In this document: positions 16,388 to 24,311 of the stretch, in pieces
Position numbering within the stretch: the stretch's first letter is position 1
How the letters are laid out: each line of letters opens with the position of its first letter
Source of the DNA: VXNE01 sp965203615
Lineage (GTDB): Bacteria; Pseudomonadota; Gammaproteobacteria; Pseudomonadales; Azotimanducaceae
Length of the DNA stretch: 64,000 nucleotides
Direction of reading: 5' to 3'
Assembly (NCBI GenBank): GCA_965203615.1
Contig: OZ241900.1
Location: 2,232,001 to 2,296,000 of the forward strand
Made by a program: the position numbers and the translations under genes
The notes under the pieces: generated by a model
Database searches by the model: none
What the model was told of the DNA's origin: nothing
What the model saw: the letters and a program-made list of their open reading frames with translations, nothing else

Positions 16388-17542
16388 ATGCAAGTGAAGA
16401 TCGCCGTAGTACGGGAATCGCACCCGTGGGAGCGTCGTGTTGCGCTGGTCCCGGAGTCGTGCGCGAAGCTGATCGAAGCCGGGTTCAGCGTCGCGATCGA
16501 GTCCGGCGCTGGCGCAGCCGCCGGGTACGACGATGACGCCTACCGCGCCTCGGACGCCGCGATCGAGACCGATCCCCGAGCCCTGGTCCAGTCTGCGGAC
16601 ATCCTCCTGAAGATCAATCCCCCGGCAAACATCGGCGGGCGCGCCGAAATCGACTGGATCAATCCGTCCACGATCATCGTCGCCTCGTTGATGCCGTTGC
16701 GACACCCGCGAGGAATGGAGGCGCTGGCGAAGTCCGGTGCCGTCGCCTTCTCCACCGACGCGATTCCACGCACGACGCGCGCCCAGGCCATGGACACGCT
16801 GTCGTCCATGAGCAGCATCAGCGGCTACAAGGGCGTATTGCTCGCCGCCGCCGAGTTGCCCAGGTATTTGCCGATGCTGAGTTCCGCCGCCGGCACCGTG
16901 TTCCCGGCCAGGGTCTTCGTCATCGGGGCGGCCGTGGCCGGGCTGCAGGCGCTCGCAACCGCCAAGCGCCTCGGCGCAACGGTGACGGCGACGGACGTGC
17001 GGCCGGAAGTCAAGGAACAGATCGAAAGCGTCGGAGCGAAATACGTCGGCATCGAGCTTGAGCAGGACGCCTCGGCGGGCGGCGGCTATGCCGGAGAACT
17101 CAGCGAAGGAGACAGGCAACGGCAGCTCGACATGCTCATCGAGGAAGTATCCAGATCGGATGTCGTCATCACCACGGCCCTGATCGGGGGTGTTTTCGCA
17201 CCAAAAATCGTCACGTCGGAGATGGTGCGGTCGATGCGCCCCGGCTCGATCATCGTCGATCTCGCCGCCGATGGCGGCGGCAACTGCGAGGCCTCGGTGC
17301 CGGGCGAGACCGTCGAAGTGGACGGCGTGCGGATCATCGCACCACTGAACCTGGCGGCAACCATGCCCGAGCACGCGAGCCTGCTGTTCTCGCGCAACCT
17401 GACGCACTTCATCGAGACGTTTTCGAACGAAGGCACGTTCGAGGTCGACATGGAAGACGAGATCCAGGCCGGATGCCTGATCGCAAGAGACGGCGAGATC
17501 GTGCATGAGCGCACCCGCGATGCGCTGGGGGCCGCGGCATGA
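16388..17542 (+). CDS. pntA: NAD(P) transhydrogenase alpha subunit, part 1 (NAD-binding dI)
   Basis: 384 residues, the soluble NAD(H)-binding domain of proton-translocating transhydrogenase, which uses the proton gradient to reduce NADP+ with NADH. It opens like the alanine-dehydrogenase/PNT family (KIAVVRESHPWERRVALVPES), with the Rossmann segment ARVFVIGAAVAGLQAL, the mobile-loop/partner region SSISGYKGVLLAA and the NAD contact VIVDLAADGGGN. In many alphaproteobacteria and some gammaproteobacteria the alpha chain is split into two genes, as here; the E. coli protein is one chain of 510 residues. Start ATG at 16388, eight bases after AAAGGGG. First of three overlapping genes. Confidence 0.96.
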   Translation: MQVKIAVVRESHPWERRVALVPESCAKLIEAGFSVAIESGAGAAAGYDDDAYRASDAAIETDPRALVQSADILLKINPPANIGGRAEIDWINPSTIIVASLMPLRHPRGMEALAKSGAVAFSTDAIPRTTRAQAMDTLSSMSSISGYKGVLLAAAELPRYLPMLSSAAGTVFPARVFVIGAAVAGLQALATAKRLGATVTATDVRPEVKEQIESVGAKYVGIELEQDASAGGGYAGELSEGDRQRQLDMLIEEVSRSDVVITTALIGGVFAPKIVTSEMVRSMRPGSIIVDLAADGGGNCEASVPGETVEVDGVRIIAPLNLAATMPEHASLLFSRNLTHFIETFSNEGTFEVDMEDEIQAGCLIARDGEIVHERTRDALGAAA

Positions 17543-17967
17543 ACCGCCGCCGTTACCTGCCGAAGCGGGTCGTCACTGCCCTTTCTGCGGTCATCGGCGT
17601 GGCTGGCATCGCGCTGATCGCGCGGTCGGATCCGGTGGCGGTCACCGAGGCGGCCACGTCTTCCGCGCATGGCGCGGGCGAGGTCGACTACTGGCCCATG
17701 GTGTTCGTGTTCCTGCTGTCGACCTTCATCGGACTCGGCGTGATCCGGCGCGTGTCGCGGCTGCTACATACGCCGCTGATGTCCCTGACCAACGCCATCT
17801 CCGCTATCGCGGTCGTCGGCGCGATTCTCATCGCGGGCCCGGACTTCCCGCCGGAGATTCGCCTGCTCGGCGGCATCGCGCTGTTCGCTTCCGTCACCAA
17901 CATCGTCAGCGGTTTCCTCATCACGGACCGCATGCTCAAGATGTTCAAACGGGACAAGCCGCAATGA
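17539..17967 (+). CDS. NAD(P) transhydrogenase alpha subunit, part 2 (membrane helices)
   Basis: 142 residues corresponding to the membrane-spanning C-terminal part of PntA (often called PntA2 or PntAB). Three or four hydrophobic helices follow a short cationic N-terminus; a characteristic stretch is RLLHTPLMSLTNAISAI. It starts with a four-base overlap (ATGA) with the dI gene and ends with a four-base overlap with pntB. The N-terminus up to residue 50 is long for the family and resembles a cleavable or uncleaved signal anchor. Confidence 0.93.
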   Translation: MNRRRYLPKRVVTALSAVIGVAGIALIARSDPVAVTEAATSSAHGAGEVDYWPMVFVFLLSTFIGLGVIRRVSRLLHTPLMSLTNAISAIAVVGAILIAGPDFPPEIRLLGGIALFASVTNIVSGFLITDRMLKMFKRDKPQ

Positions 17968-19376
17968 GCCCGGGGTACGTAGAGCTCTTCTACCTGACGG
18001 CCACGGCGCTGTTCGTCTTTTCGCTGCACTGGATGAACGACCCCCAGACGGCGCGCAGGGGCGTCGCGGCCGGCGCCGCAGCCATGTTTCTCGGCGTGGC
18101 CGCGACATGGGCGCAGCCGTTCGTGGTCAACCATGGCTGGATGGTGCTCGCGGTCGTCCTTGGGATTGCCGTTGGCTACCCGCTTTCGCGCGTCGCGCTG
18201 ACGGCAGCACCGCAGCGGACGGCGCTGTCGCACGCTTTTGGCGGGCTTGCCGCCGCGCTCGTCGGCACGGGCAAGTACTACCTTTGGCTTACCGAAGGCC
18301 CGGAAGAGCTCACCACCTTCCGGATGGTCGCGATCATCGCGGAAGTCATCCTCGGATGCGTCACGCTCACCGGCAGCCTGTTCGCGGCGGGCAAGCTGCA
18401 GGAACTCAAGTGGATTCCGCAACGCGCGGTGACCTATCCGCTGCAGAACGTGTTCAACATCGCGCTGCTGCTCGTCGCGATCGGCATCGGCACATGGCTT
18501 GTGCTCAATCCCGCCGCGCCGGAGGCGGCCTTCCTGTTCCCCGTCGTCATCGTCATCGCACTCATGTTCGGCATTCTCCTGATCGTGCCGATCGGCGGCG
18601 CGGACATGCCGACCGTCATCGCAATTCTCAACTCCTACGCGGGTCTTGCGGCCGTGGCGATGGGTTTCGTGCTCGAGAACAACCTGCTCATCACCGCCGG
18701 CGCGCTGGACGGATCGAGCGGCCTGATCCTGTCGATCATCATGTGCAGGGCGATGAACCGCTCGTATCTGAACGTGCTGTTCGGCGCCTTCGGTTCAGTC
18801 AGGCAAACCGCGCCCGAGGGGACCGAGCCCGGCGAGTACAAGGCGGACACCCCCGAGAGTGCCGCCCAGATCATGGAGCAAGCCAACAACGTCGTGATCA
18901 TCCCCGGCTACGGCATGGCGGTGGCGCAAGCGCAACACCGCGTGCGCGAACTCTACGACCACCTGAAGAAACGGGGCGTCACCGTGCGCTTCGCCATTCA
19001 TCCGGTTGCGGGGCGGATGCCCGGACACATGAACGTGCTGCTCGCGGAGGCCGACGTGCCGTACACCGACCTGGTCGAAATGGACGACGTCAACCGGGAC
19101 ATGCCCCAATGCGATGTCGCCCTGGTGATCGGCGCGAACGACGTCGTCAATCCGGCGGCGGCCCAGGACGAGTCAAGTCCCATCTACGGGATGCCCATCA
19201 TCGAGGCCCAGAAGGCGCGAACGATATTTGCCATCAAGCGCTCGAAAAACCCCGGCTTCGCCGGCATCGACAACGCGCTCTACTTCGACGACAAGACGTG
19301 GATGCTTTTCGGCGACGCCAAACAGGTCGTGGGCGAACTCGTCAAGGAGCTTTCAGGCAAGGCGGGCGTTCTCTGA
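17964..19376 (+). CDS. pntB: NAD(P) transhydrogenase beta subunit
   Basis: 470 residues (462 in E. coli) with about nine N-terminal membrane helices and a C-terminal NADP(H)-binding dIII domain. The membrane part has the proton-channel region GGADMPTVIAILNSYAGLAAVA. The dIII domain shows VIIPGYGMAVAQAQ, GRMPGHMNVLLAEADVPY, DVALVIGANDVVNPAA and the final FAIKRSKNPGFAGIDNALY, all of which are strongly conserved in the family. Start is the ATG at 17964 overlapping the pntA2 stop. The enzyme supplies NADPH for biosynthesis and redox defence. Confidence 0.97.
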   Translation: MSPGYVELFYLTATALFVFSLHWMNDPQTARRGVAAGAAAMFLGVAATWAQPFVVNHGWMVLAVVLGIAVGYPLSRVALTAAPQRTALSHAFGGLAAALVGTGKYYLWLTEGPEELTTFRMVAIIAEVILGCVTLTGSLFAAGKLQELKWIPQRAVTYPLQNVFNIALLLVAIGIGTWLVLNPAAPEAAFLFPVVIVIALMFGILLIVPIGGADMPTVIAILNSYAGLAAVAMGFVLENNLLITAGALDGSSGLILSIIMCRAMNRSYLNVLFGAFGSVRQTAPEGTEPGEYKADTPESAAQIMEQANNVVIIPGYGMAVAQAQHRVRELYDHLKKRGVTVRFAIHPVAGRMPGHMNVLLAEADVPYTDLVEMDDVNRDMPQCDVALVIGANDVVNPAAAQDESSPIYGMPIIEAQKARTIFAIKRSKNPGFAGIDNALYFDDKTWMLFGDAKQVVGELVKELSGKAGVL

Positions 19377-19378
19377 CA

Positions 19379-19406
19379 GCCTGCGATGCCGAACGGCACG
19401 GCAGGC
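19379..19406. terminator. Inverted repeat between converging pntB and CBS genes
   Basis: GCCTGC at 19379-19384 pairs with GCAGGC at 19401-19406, and TGCC at 19387-19390 with GGCA at 19395-19398 around the loop GAAC, separated by a small internal loop. It begins three bases after the pntB stop. No T-tract follows on either side, so intrinsic termination is uncertain, but the position between two convergent operons fits. Confidence 0.45.
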
Positions 19407-19497
19407 GGAGGTGAAACGCGACGCCCGTCAGGGCGACGGATTTCATGACTCTAGCGCGCGGTTCGATGGACCGGCACCTTGGTGTGAAATGTGCGGA

Positions 19498-19899
19498 TTA
19501 ATCTTCCCGCGGCCCCAGAACCAGGTCCCGCAGCGTCACCATGCCCACGGCGTTGCGTTGCTCGTCCACGACCACGGCGCGCGACAGGCCATGGCGCGTG
19601 AGCAGTCGCACGGCGTAGCGCACAAGCATGCCGGGGGGTAGCGTCACCACCGGTTTCGTCATCACTTCGTAGACACTGACTCGATCCGGCGCCCGGTTTG
19701 GGCCAATCACCTCTTTCGCTATGTCAGCCACCTCCACGAGGCCCACTTCGTCATCCCCGTCGCGCCGGTCGACCACGAGCGAACTGACGCGGTGCTGCTT
19801 CATCATCCGGATGGCTTCGCTGACCGTGGCCAGGCCATCGATACTGTGAAGGTCGGTCACCATGACGCCCTCTACCCTCGCATCTCGCTCCTCGCTCAT
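19498..19899 (-). CDS. CBS-domain pair protein
   Basis: 133 residues made of two CBS motifs (VSEAIRMMKQHRVSSLVVDR and a second in VRYAVRLLTRHGLSRAVVVDE...MVTLRDLV). CBS pairs bind adenine nucleotides and usually sense cell energy for an attached or partner protein. The gene is the last of a four-gene minus-strand operon in which each start overlaps the previous stop by four bases (DUF1538, DUF1538, PII-like, CBS). Together with the PII-like gene it suggests that a membrane protein is gated by nucleotide levels. Confidence 0.88.
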   Translation of the reverse strand: MSEERDARVEGVMVTDLHSIDGLATVSEAIRMMKQHRVSSLVVDRRDGDDEVGLVEVADIAKEVIGPNRAPDRVSVYEVMTKPVVTLPPGMLVRYAVRLLTRHGLSRAVVVDEQRNAVGMVTLRDLVLGPRED

Positions 19900-20246
19900 A
19901 GTTCTTCCTCCAGTTCTTCCCGCATTACCGACAATTGCGAGCCCAGACCCACCGCATCCTCGATGGCGATCTGGAAAGCGACGCCGGCTCCGGGCTCCTC
20001 GTCAAGGCGTCCCGCGCTCCGGATGTGCTCGAGTATGTCCCGCGCCCGCGTCTCGACCACCAGGAACATGACGACGTTCCCGTGCGCAGTCAGGTCCAGT
20101 CCGAAGAAGGAGTGCTTCGGCGCGAGTCCCTCCCCGCGCGCGCTTGTGACGATCGTAACCCCGGTGGCACCGCCCGCGCGCGCGGCCTCGACCACCGTGT
20201 CGGTCTTGTCGTCGCTTACCAACGCGACGATCAGCTTCATTCTCAT
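19896..20246 (-). CDS. PII-like nucleotide-sensor protein
   Basis: 116 residues beginning MRMKLIVALVSDDKTDTVVEAA, with a PII/GlnB-like fold: a central GATGVTIVTSARGEGL segment in place of the T-loop, then a C-terminal VVMFLVVETRARDILEHI beta-alpha unit. PII-like proteins bind ATP, ADP, cAMP or similar and regulate a membrane or enzyme partner. Start chosen at the ATG at 20246, which overlaps the stop of the upstream DUF1538 gene. A longer frame to 20783 is a shadow of DUF1538. The uridylylated tyrosine of GlnB is not obviously present. Confidence 0.85.
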   Translation of the reverse strand: MRMKLIVALVSDDKTDTVVEAARAGGATGVTIVTSARGEGLAPKHSFFGLDLTAHGNVVMFLVVETRARDILEHIRSAGRLDEEPGAGVAFQIAIEDAVGLGSQLSVMREELEEEL

Positions 20247-21067
20247 GGCTTCGAATCCTCCATTGGCATGCCTCGTCGGCGTTGCCCGCGTTTCATGATG
20301 CGCCCGTTTTTCACCCAGTTGGCGACCATCGCATACCCCAGTACGGACATGATGGGGAAGACGCTCGCGAAAGCAATCAGCCCGAACCCGTCGATCAGGG
20401 GGCTGCGCCCCGGCACGCTGGCCGCGAGGCCGAGGCCGAGCGCCGCCACGACCGGCACGGTGACCGTGGATGTCGTCACTCCGCCGCAGTCGTAGGCGAG
20501 CGGAATAATGGTCCTGCTGGCACGGAAGGTCTGCACGATTACCACCACGTAGGCGGCGATGATGTACCACGGCAGCGGCGTGCCGGTGACGATGCGGAAG
20601 CAGCCGAGAGATACGCCGACGGCGACGCCGATGGCCACCGCGATGCGCAGCCCCCAGGCACTCACCGCGCCGCCGGAGACCTGTTCCGCTTTCAACGCCA
20701 CGGCGATTAGTGGCGGCTCCGCCACGGTCGCTGCGAAGCCGATCGCGGCGGCGAAGGCGTACACGAGCGTATAGTCGCGCCAATCCACGCCCGCTTCGGG
20801 GGACGCGTCGCCGACGCTCGCCTCGGTCAACTGCCGTGCCATCGTCTCGCCGATGGGAAAGAGCGCCTGCTCGAGGCCGATCAGGAACAGGGCCAGCCCC
20901 AGCAGCACGCAGACAAATCCGGTAACGATGCCGCGCAGGTTCGGTGGGCGCTGCCTCAGCACCACGACCTGGAAGATGACGAGAATGGCGATGATCGGCG
21001 CCACATCGAACACGGTGCCAGCCACCGTGCCGAGGAAGTCCAATGCGAAATCCGCCGCGGCGTTCAC
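20243..21067 (-). CDS. DUF1538 membrane protein (second copy)
   Basis: 274 residues, six to eight hydrophobic segments. The opening FDVAPIIAILVIFQVVVLRQRPPNL and the stretch GFVCVLLGLALFLIGLEQALFPIGE are hallmarks of the DUF1538 membrane family, as is TTSTVTVPVVAALGLGLA towards the end. Function is unknown; the sequence AYDCGGVTTSTVTVP looks like a pore or ligand segment. It overlaps the first DUF1538 gene by four bases and clearly derives from the same ancestor. In other genomes the two halves can be fused. Confidence 0.9.
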   Translation of the reverse strand: MNAAADFALDFLGTVAGTVFDVAPIIAILVIFQVVVLRQRPPNLRGIVTGFVCVLLGLALFLIGLEQALFPIGETMARQLTEASVGDASPEAGVDWRDYTLVYAFAAAIGFAATVAEPPLIAVALKAEQVSGGAVSAWGLRIAVAIGVAVGVSLGCFRIVTGTPLPWYIIAAYVVVIVQTFRASRTIIPLAYDCGGVTTSTVTVPVVAALGLGLAASVPGRSPLIDGFGLIAFASVFPIMSVLGYAMVANWVKNGRIMKRGQRRRGMPMEDSKP

Positions 21068-21810
21068 GTGATCAGGCCGAAGGTGAGTACGAAAATCATC
21101 GGGTTCAGAACCGCGAAGGCGATCAGGCCGAAGCCGTCGGTCATCGGATTGCGGCCCTTGATGGCGCCGGCGAGGCCGACGCCGAGCGCGGTCACGAGCG
21201 GCACCGTGATCGTGCTGGTGGCCACTCCGCCCGCATCGTAGGCGACGCCGATGATCTCATCGGGTGCGAAGACGGTCAGGGCGGTGACGAGCAGGTAGCC
21301 GCCGATGATGAACCGGTGGATGGGCCAGCCCATGACGATGCGCAACACGCCCAGCACGATGGCAACACCCACGGATAACGCGACGACCATGCGAAGATTG
21401 AAAGCGTACGCTTCCTGCGACGCCGCTTCGGGCGCTATGACGCCCGCCTCGGCGGCAACCTCGGCCGCTTTCGCCGCAATCGCGATCAGCGCCGGCTCGG
21501 CCACCGTCGTGCCAAACCCCAGGCAGAACGCGAACGTCAGGAGGGCGGCCGTGCTGCCCTTGCGCGCGAACGCCTGCGCGATCGCCTCGCCAAGCGGAAA
21601 GAGGCCGCTCTCGAGCCCCTGGATGAAGAGCACGAGTCCGGCGACAACGCAGATCAGCCCGACGACGACACCGGCCAGGTTCGGGAACGGTTGCTGCAGG
21701 ACGACGACCTGGAAGAACGCGATGACCGCGATGATGGGGGCGAGGTCGCGCAGGGCGCCGCTGGCGCGCCGCCACACCAGGGCCAGGATGTTCATCGCGA
21801 CGCTACCCAT
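21064..21810 (-). CDS. DUF1538 membrane protein (first copy)
   Basis: 248 residues and first gene of the four-gene operon. It has the same hallmarks as the copy that follows (DLAPIIAVIAFFQVVVLQQPFPNL; VAGLVLFIQGLESGLFPLGE; AYDAGGVATSTITVPLVTALG), so the pair is a tandem duplication expected to make a pseudo-symmetric transporter or channel. An internal ATG at 21795 is an alternative start. The operon is transcribed away from the metallo-hydrolase gene, with 157 bp of shared upstream sequence. Confidence 0.9.
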   Translation of the reverse strand: MGSVAMNILALVWRRASGALRDLAPIIAVIAFFQVVVLQQPFPNLAGVVVGLICVVAGLVLFIQGLESGLFPLGEAIAQAFARKGSTAALLTFAFCLGFGTTVAEPALIAIAAKAAEVAAEAGVIAPEAASQEAYAFNLRMVVALSVGVAIVLGVLRIVMGWPIHRFIIGGYLLVTALTVFAPDEIIGVAYDAGGVATSTITVPLVTALGVGLAGAIKGRNPMTDGFGLIAFAVLNPMIFVLTFGLIT

Positions 21811-21967
21811 TGGCGCGCCGAGTATAGCCGCCCCGGTGTGCAGTCAAAATATGTCATTTCGCCAATCGCGAGGCGGCCCGCTGCAATTTCGTCGCTCCCC
21901 GACTTCCTTGGGGCACGCGACTTGTCGCATCATCGGCAACCACTCCACGCAAACGGCAGGAGGTGTC

Positions 21968-22930
21968 ATGTCTCTCGGAATCAGGCCTTTCGACCGCGGC
22001 CTGCATGATCTCGGGACCGGCGGCTACGCATGGCTGCAACCCGATGGGGGCTGGGGCTGGAGCAACGCCGGGTTGATCGTGTCCGGGGGCGAGGCCCTGC
22101 TCGTCGACACCCTGTTCGACGTCCGGCTGACGCGCGAAATGCTCGACGCGATGCGCGCCGCCGACCCTGCGGCGGCGCACATCGACACTCTCGTCAACAC
22201 CCATGCCAACGGCGACCACTGCAACGGCAACGAACTCGTCGCGGACGCCGAGATCATCTCCTCCAGGGCGACCGCGGAGGAACTCGCCGACGACTCACCC
22301 GAGCGCCTCGCGCAGATGATGCGGCTGGCGCCGGGGCTGGGTGAGGTGGGTGAGTTCCTTACACACTGCTTCAGCGATTTCGACTTCGAGAACATCCAGC
22401 AGACCTTGCCGACCCGCACCTTCGACGACACGCTGCGGATCGCGTGCGGCGACAAGGACATCACGCTGAAACGCGTGGGTCCCTGCCATACCCGAGGCGA
22501 CATTCTCGTTCATGTCCCCGCCGACAGGCTGATGTTCACCGGCGACATCCTGTTCATCGAGGGCCACCCGATCCTCTGGGCCGGCCCGGTCGGCAACTGG
22601 ATAGACGCCTGCGACTACATGCTCGGCCTCGATCTCGAAACCATCGTTCCGGGACATGGCCCCATCACGGACCATCGCGGGGTCCAGGCGGTGCGGGACT
22701 ACCTCGTCTACGTGCGCGACGAGGCGCGGAAGCGTTTCGACGCCGACATGCCGATCCTCGATGCCGCCATGGACATCTCCATGACGGACTACGACGCGTG
22801 GGGCGACGGCGAGCGCATCGTCGTCAATGTCGCAACGCTCTACCGCGAGTTCGGATACGCAAACCCCATCGTGGAACCGGCGGAACTGTTCGCCATGATG
22901 GCCAAGATCCACAAGGCGCGGCGTGGCTAG
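21968..22930 (+). CDS. Metallo-beta-lactamase-fold hydrolase
   Basis: 320 residues. The fold is shown by GLIVSGGEALLVDTLFD, the metal motif NTHANGDHCNGN (His79, Asn81, Asp83, His84), PADRLMFTGDILF and VPGHGPITD. In the canonical HxHxDH motif the second histidine is here Asn81, so the first metal site is altered, as in a recognised subgroup with HANGDH. Start ATG at 21968, behind an AGGAGG-like stretch (GGCAGGAGGTGTC). Substrate unknown. Downstream, a region of 181 bp precedes the three-gene helicase operon. Confidence 0.88.
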   Translation: MSLGIRPFDRGLHDLGTGGYAWLQPDGGWGWSNAGLIVSGGEALLVDTLFDVRLTREMLDAMRAADPAAAHIDTLVNTHANGDHCNGNELVADAEIISSRATAEELADDSPERLAQMMRLAPGLGEVGEFLTHCFSDFDFENIQQTLPTRTFDDTLRIACGDKDITLKRVGPCHTRGDILVHVPADRLMFTGDILFIEGHPILWAGPVGNWIDACDYMLGLDLETIVPGHGPITDHRGVQAVRDYLVYVRDEARKRFDADMPILDAAMDISMTDYDAWGDGERIVVNVATLYREFGYANPIVEPAELFAMMAKIHKARRG

Positions 22931-23111
22931 CAGTGCCGTGTCGGCGAGGACACGCGATAACCGTCGCGACGAGACGATGGACCGTTCAAGTTGTCACAAT
23001 GGCAGGCGCGAGAAAAGAGCCTTCGATTCGCTCGGATCAGCGCGGGCCCTGGAGTCGTGCCACCGGTGCGGAGTGGCACAGGCGGATGTCATTTGCGAGG
23101 CGTAGTAGTTG

Positions 23112-24311
23112 ATGGCTAAGCCCCTGATGATCAGCAGTAGGGACGATGACCTGGTCGGCGTCGCGCGCCGATCCGACCCGTTGGGCGTGCTCGCAGTATG
23201 GTCCGCGCGCGCCCGGGTGGTGGTGCCCTATCTGACGGAACAGACGACAGATGTGCGCGGATTCCAAATCCTTATCGAGGCTTTTCGGTTGTGGGCCATC
23301 TTGCAGGCCAAGGGCTCCAGAAACGCGGATGCGCACGGGCTTGAGGAGTCCTTCATGCTTTTGGAGCAAGCGTTTGCCCGGACGATCGGTTGGCGCGAGG
23401 GCGAGTGGCCACTGCCGGGCGCGAGGCGCGTGCGCGGACGCTTAGGCGATCGTCCGTGCATTTCCGTGGATGACGGCGGGTGGCACCTGCTTGTTGGCCA
23501 ATTGGCGAATGGCATCTGGGGTCTATACAGAGGTACGGCGCGGCGGGCGGGACTCGTGGACGACAACATGGTCTGGCTTTCCGAAGACACTCAACAGGCA
23601 GCCGACGCGACCTCCTACTTGAAAGGCATCGCGCTCGAACGCCTCCTTGAACTCGTCGAACGTGCCATGGGCGGGGAGGCGGTTGAACTGCCCATTCACG
23701 GCAACGATTCGCTCTATCGTGCCCTGTGCAGGACGTTCGACGAGGTTCCGCTCAAGAGCCATCTTCGGGAACGGCTGATCGACAGCCACGATCTAAACCA
23801 AGCCGTCGCGGAGAGGCTGGTTTTCTTGGACGAATTGAACCATAGGATGTTCTTGGAGCGGGCGGCATTGAGCCTCGTGGAACACCGTCTGGAACTAATG
23901 AGCGTGATCGATTGCGAAAACCTGCTCGCGGTCCTGGAGGGCGTCTTCTACCGATTATGTGGCAGCAGAGGCGAGACGATTCAGGTGGCTGCCGACTCCC
24001 TACCTGTGGATCTCGACCAGCTCGAGGCCGCGCTGCACGCGTTTGCAGCGTCCGGCGCGACCCGGTTCGACGACGTCGATACGTCGAGTCCCACGCACCT
24101 CGTCAACTCGGTGCTGTCGCTCCACAAAGACGTGTGCGACGGGCGCGGACACGCGGCCTGGGTGTGGGAGGAGCAAGGCAGACTACAGGGAGATGTGGAC
24201 GCCGGCGAACCCAGGGCAGACGACTGCAAGGTCGGTGTTGCTTGGCGCAACGACTACTACCTCCATCCGCTTCGCAGCATCGCCCGGCAACTGCGGAAGC
24301 TCGGAGCGTGA
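23112..24311 (+). CDS. Uncharacterised protein, first gene of the helicase/PLD operon
   Basis: 399 residues with no family I recognise. It is soluble, leucine- and charge-rich, and predicted mainly helical (for example ERLVFLDELNHRMFLERAALSLVEHRLE). The N-terminus has ITSSRDDDLVGV-like text followed by AVWSARARVVVPYLTEQTTDVRGFQILIEAF; the C-terminus reads GVAWRNDYYLHPLRSIARQLRKL. No nuclease, ATPase or transmembrane motif is visible. The stop codon overlaps the GTG start of the PLD gene (GTGA), and the PLD stop in turn overlaps the helicase start, so the three are translated together. In defence operons a gene in this position often encodes a sensor or adaptor; that is inference. Confidence 0.75.
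   Translation: MAKPLMISSRDDDLVGVARRSDPLGVLAVWSARARVVVPYLTEQTTDVRGFQILIEAFRLWAILQAKGSRNADAHGLEESFMLLEQAFARTIGWREGEWPLPGARRVRGRLGDRPCISVDDGGWHLLVGQLANGIWGLYRGTARRAGLVDDNMVWLSEDTQQAADATSYLKGIALERLLELVERAMGGEAVELPIHGNDSLYRALCRTFDEVPLKSHLRERLIDSHDLNQAVAERLVFLDELNHRMFLERAALSLVEHRLELMSVIDCENLLAVLEGVFYRLCGSRGETIQVAADSLPVDLDQLEAALHAFAASGATRFDDVDTSSPTHLVNSVLSLHKDVCDGRGHAAWVWEEQGRLQGDVDAGEPRADDCKVGVAWRNDYYLHPLRSIARQLRKLGA

Noticed and set aside
22923..23105. Small frame with a CHRCG motif between the metallo-hydrolase and the helicase operon
   Set aside because: No ribosome site; it overlaps the end of the hydrolase and lacks any known zinc-finger spacing.
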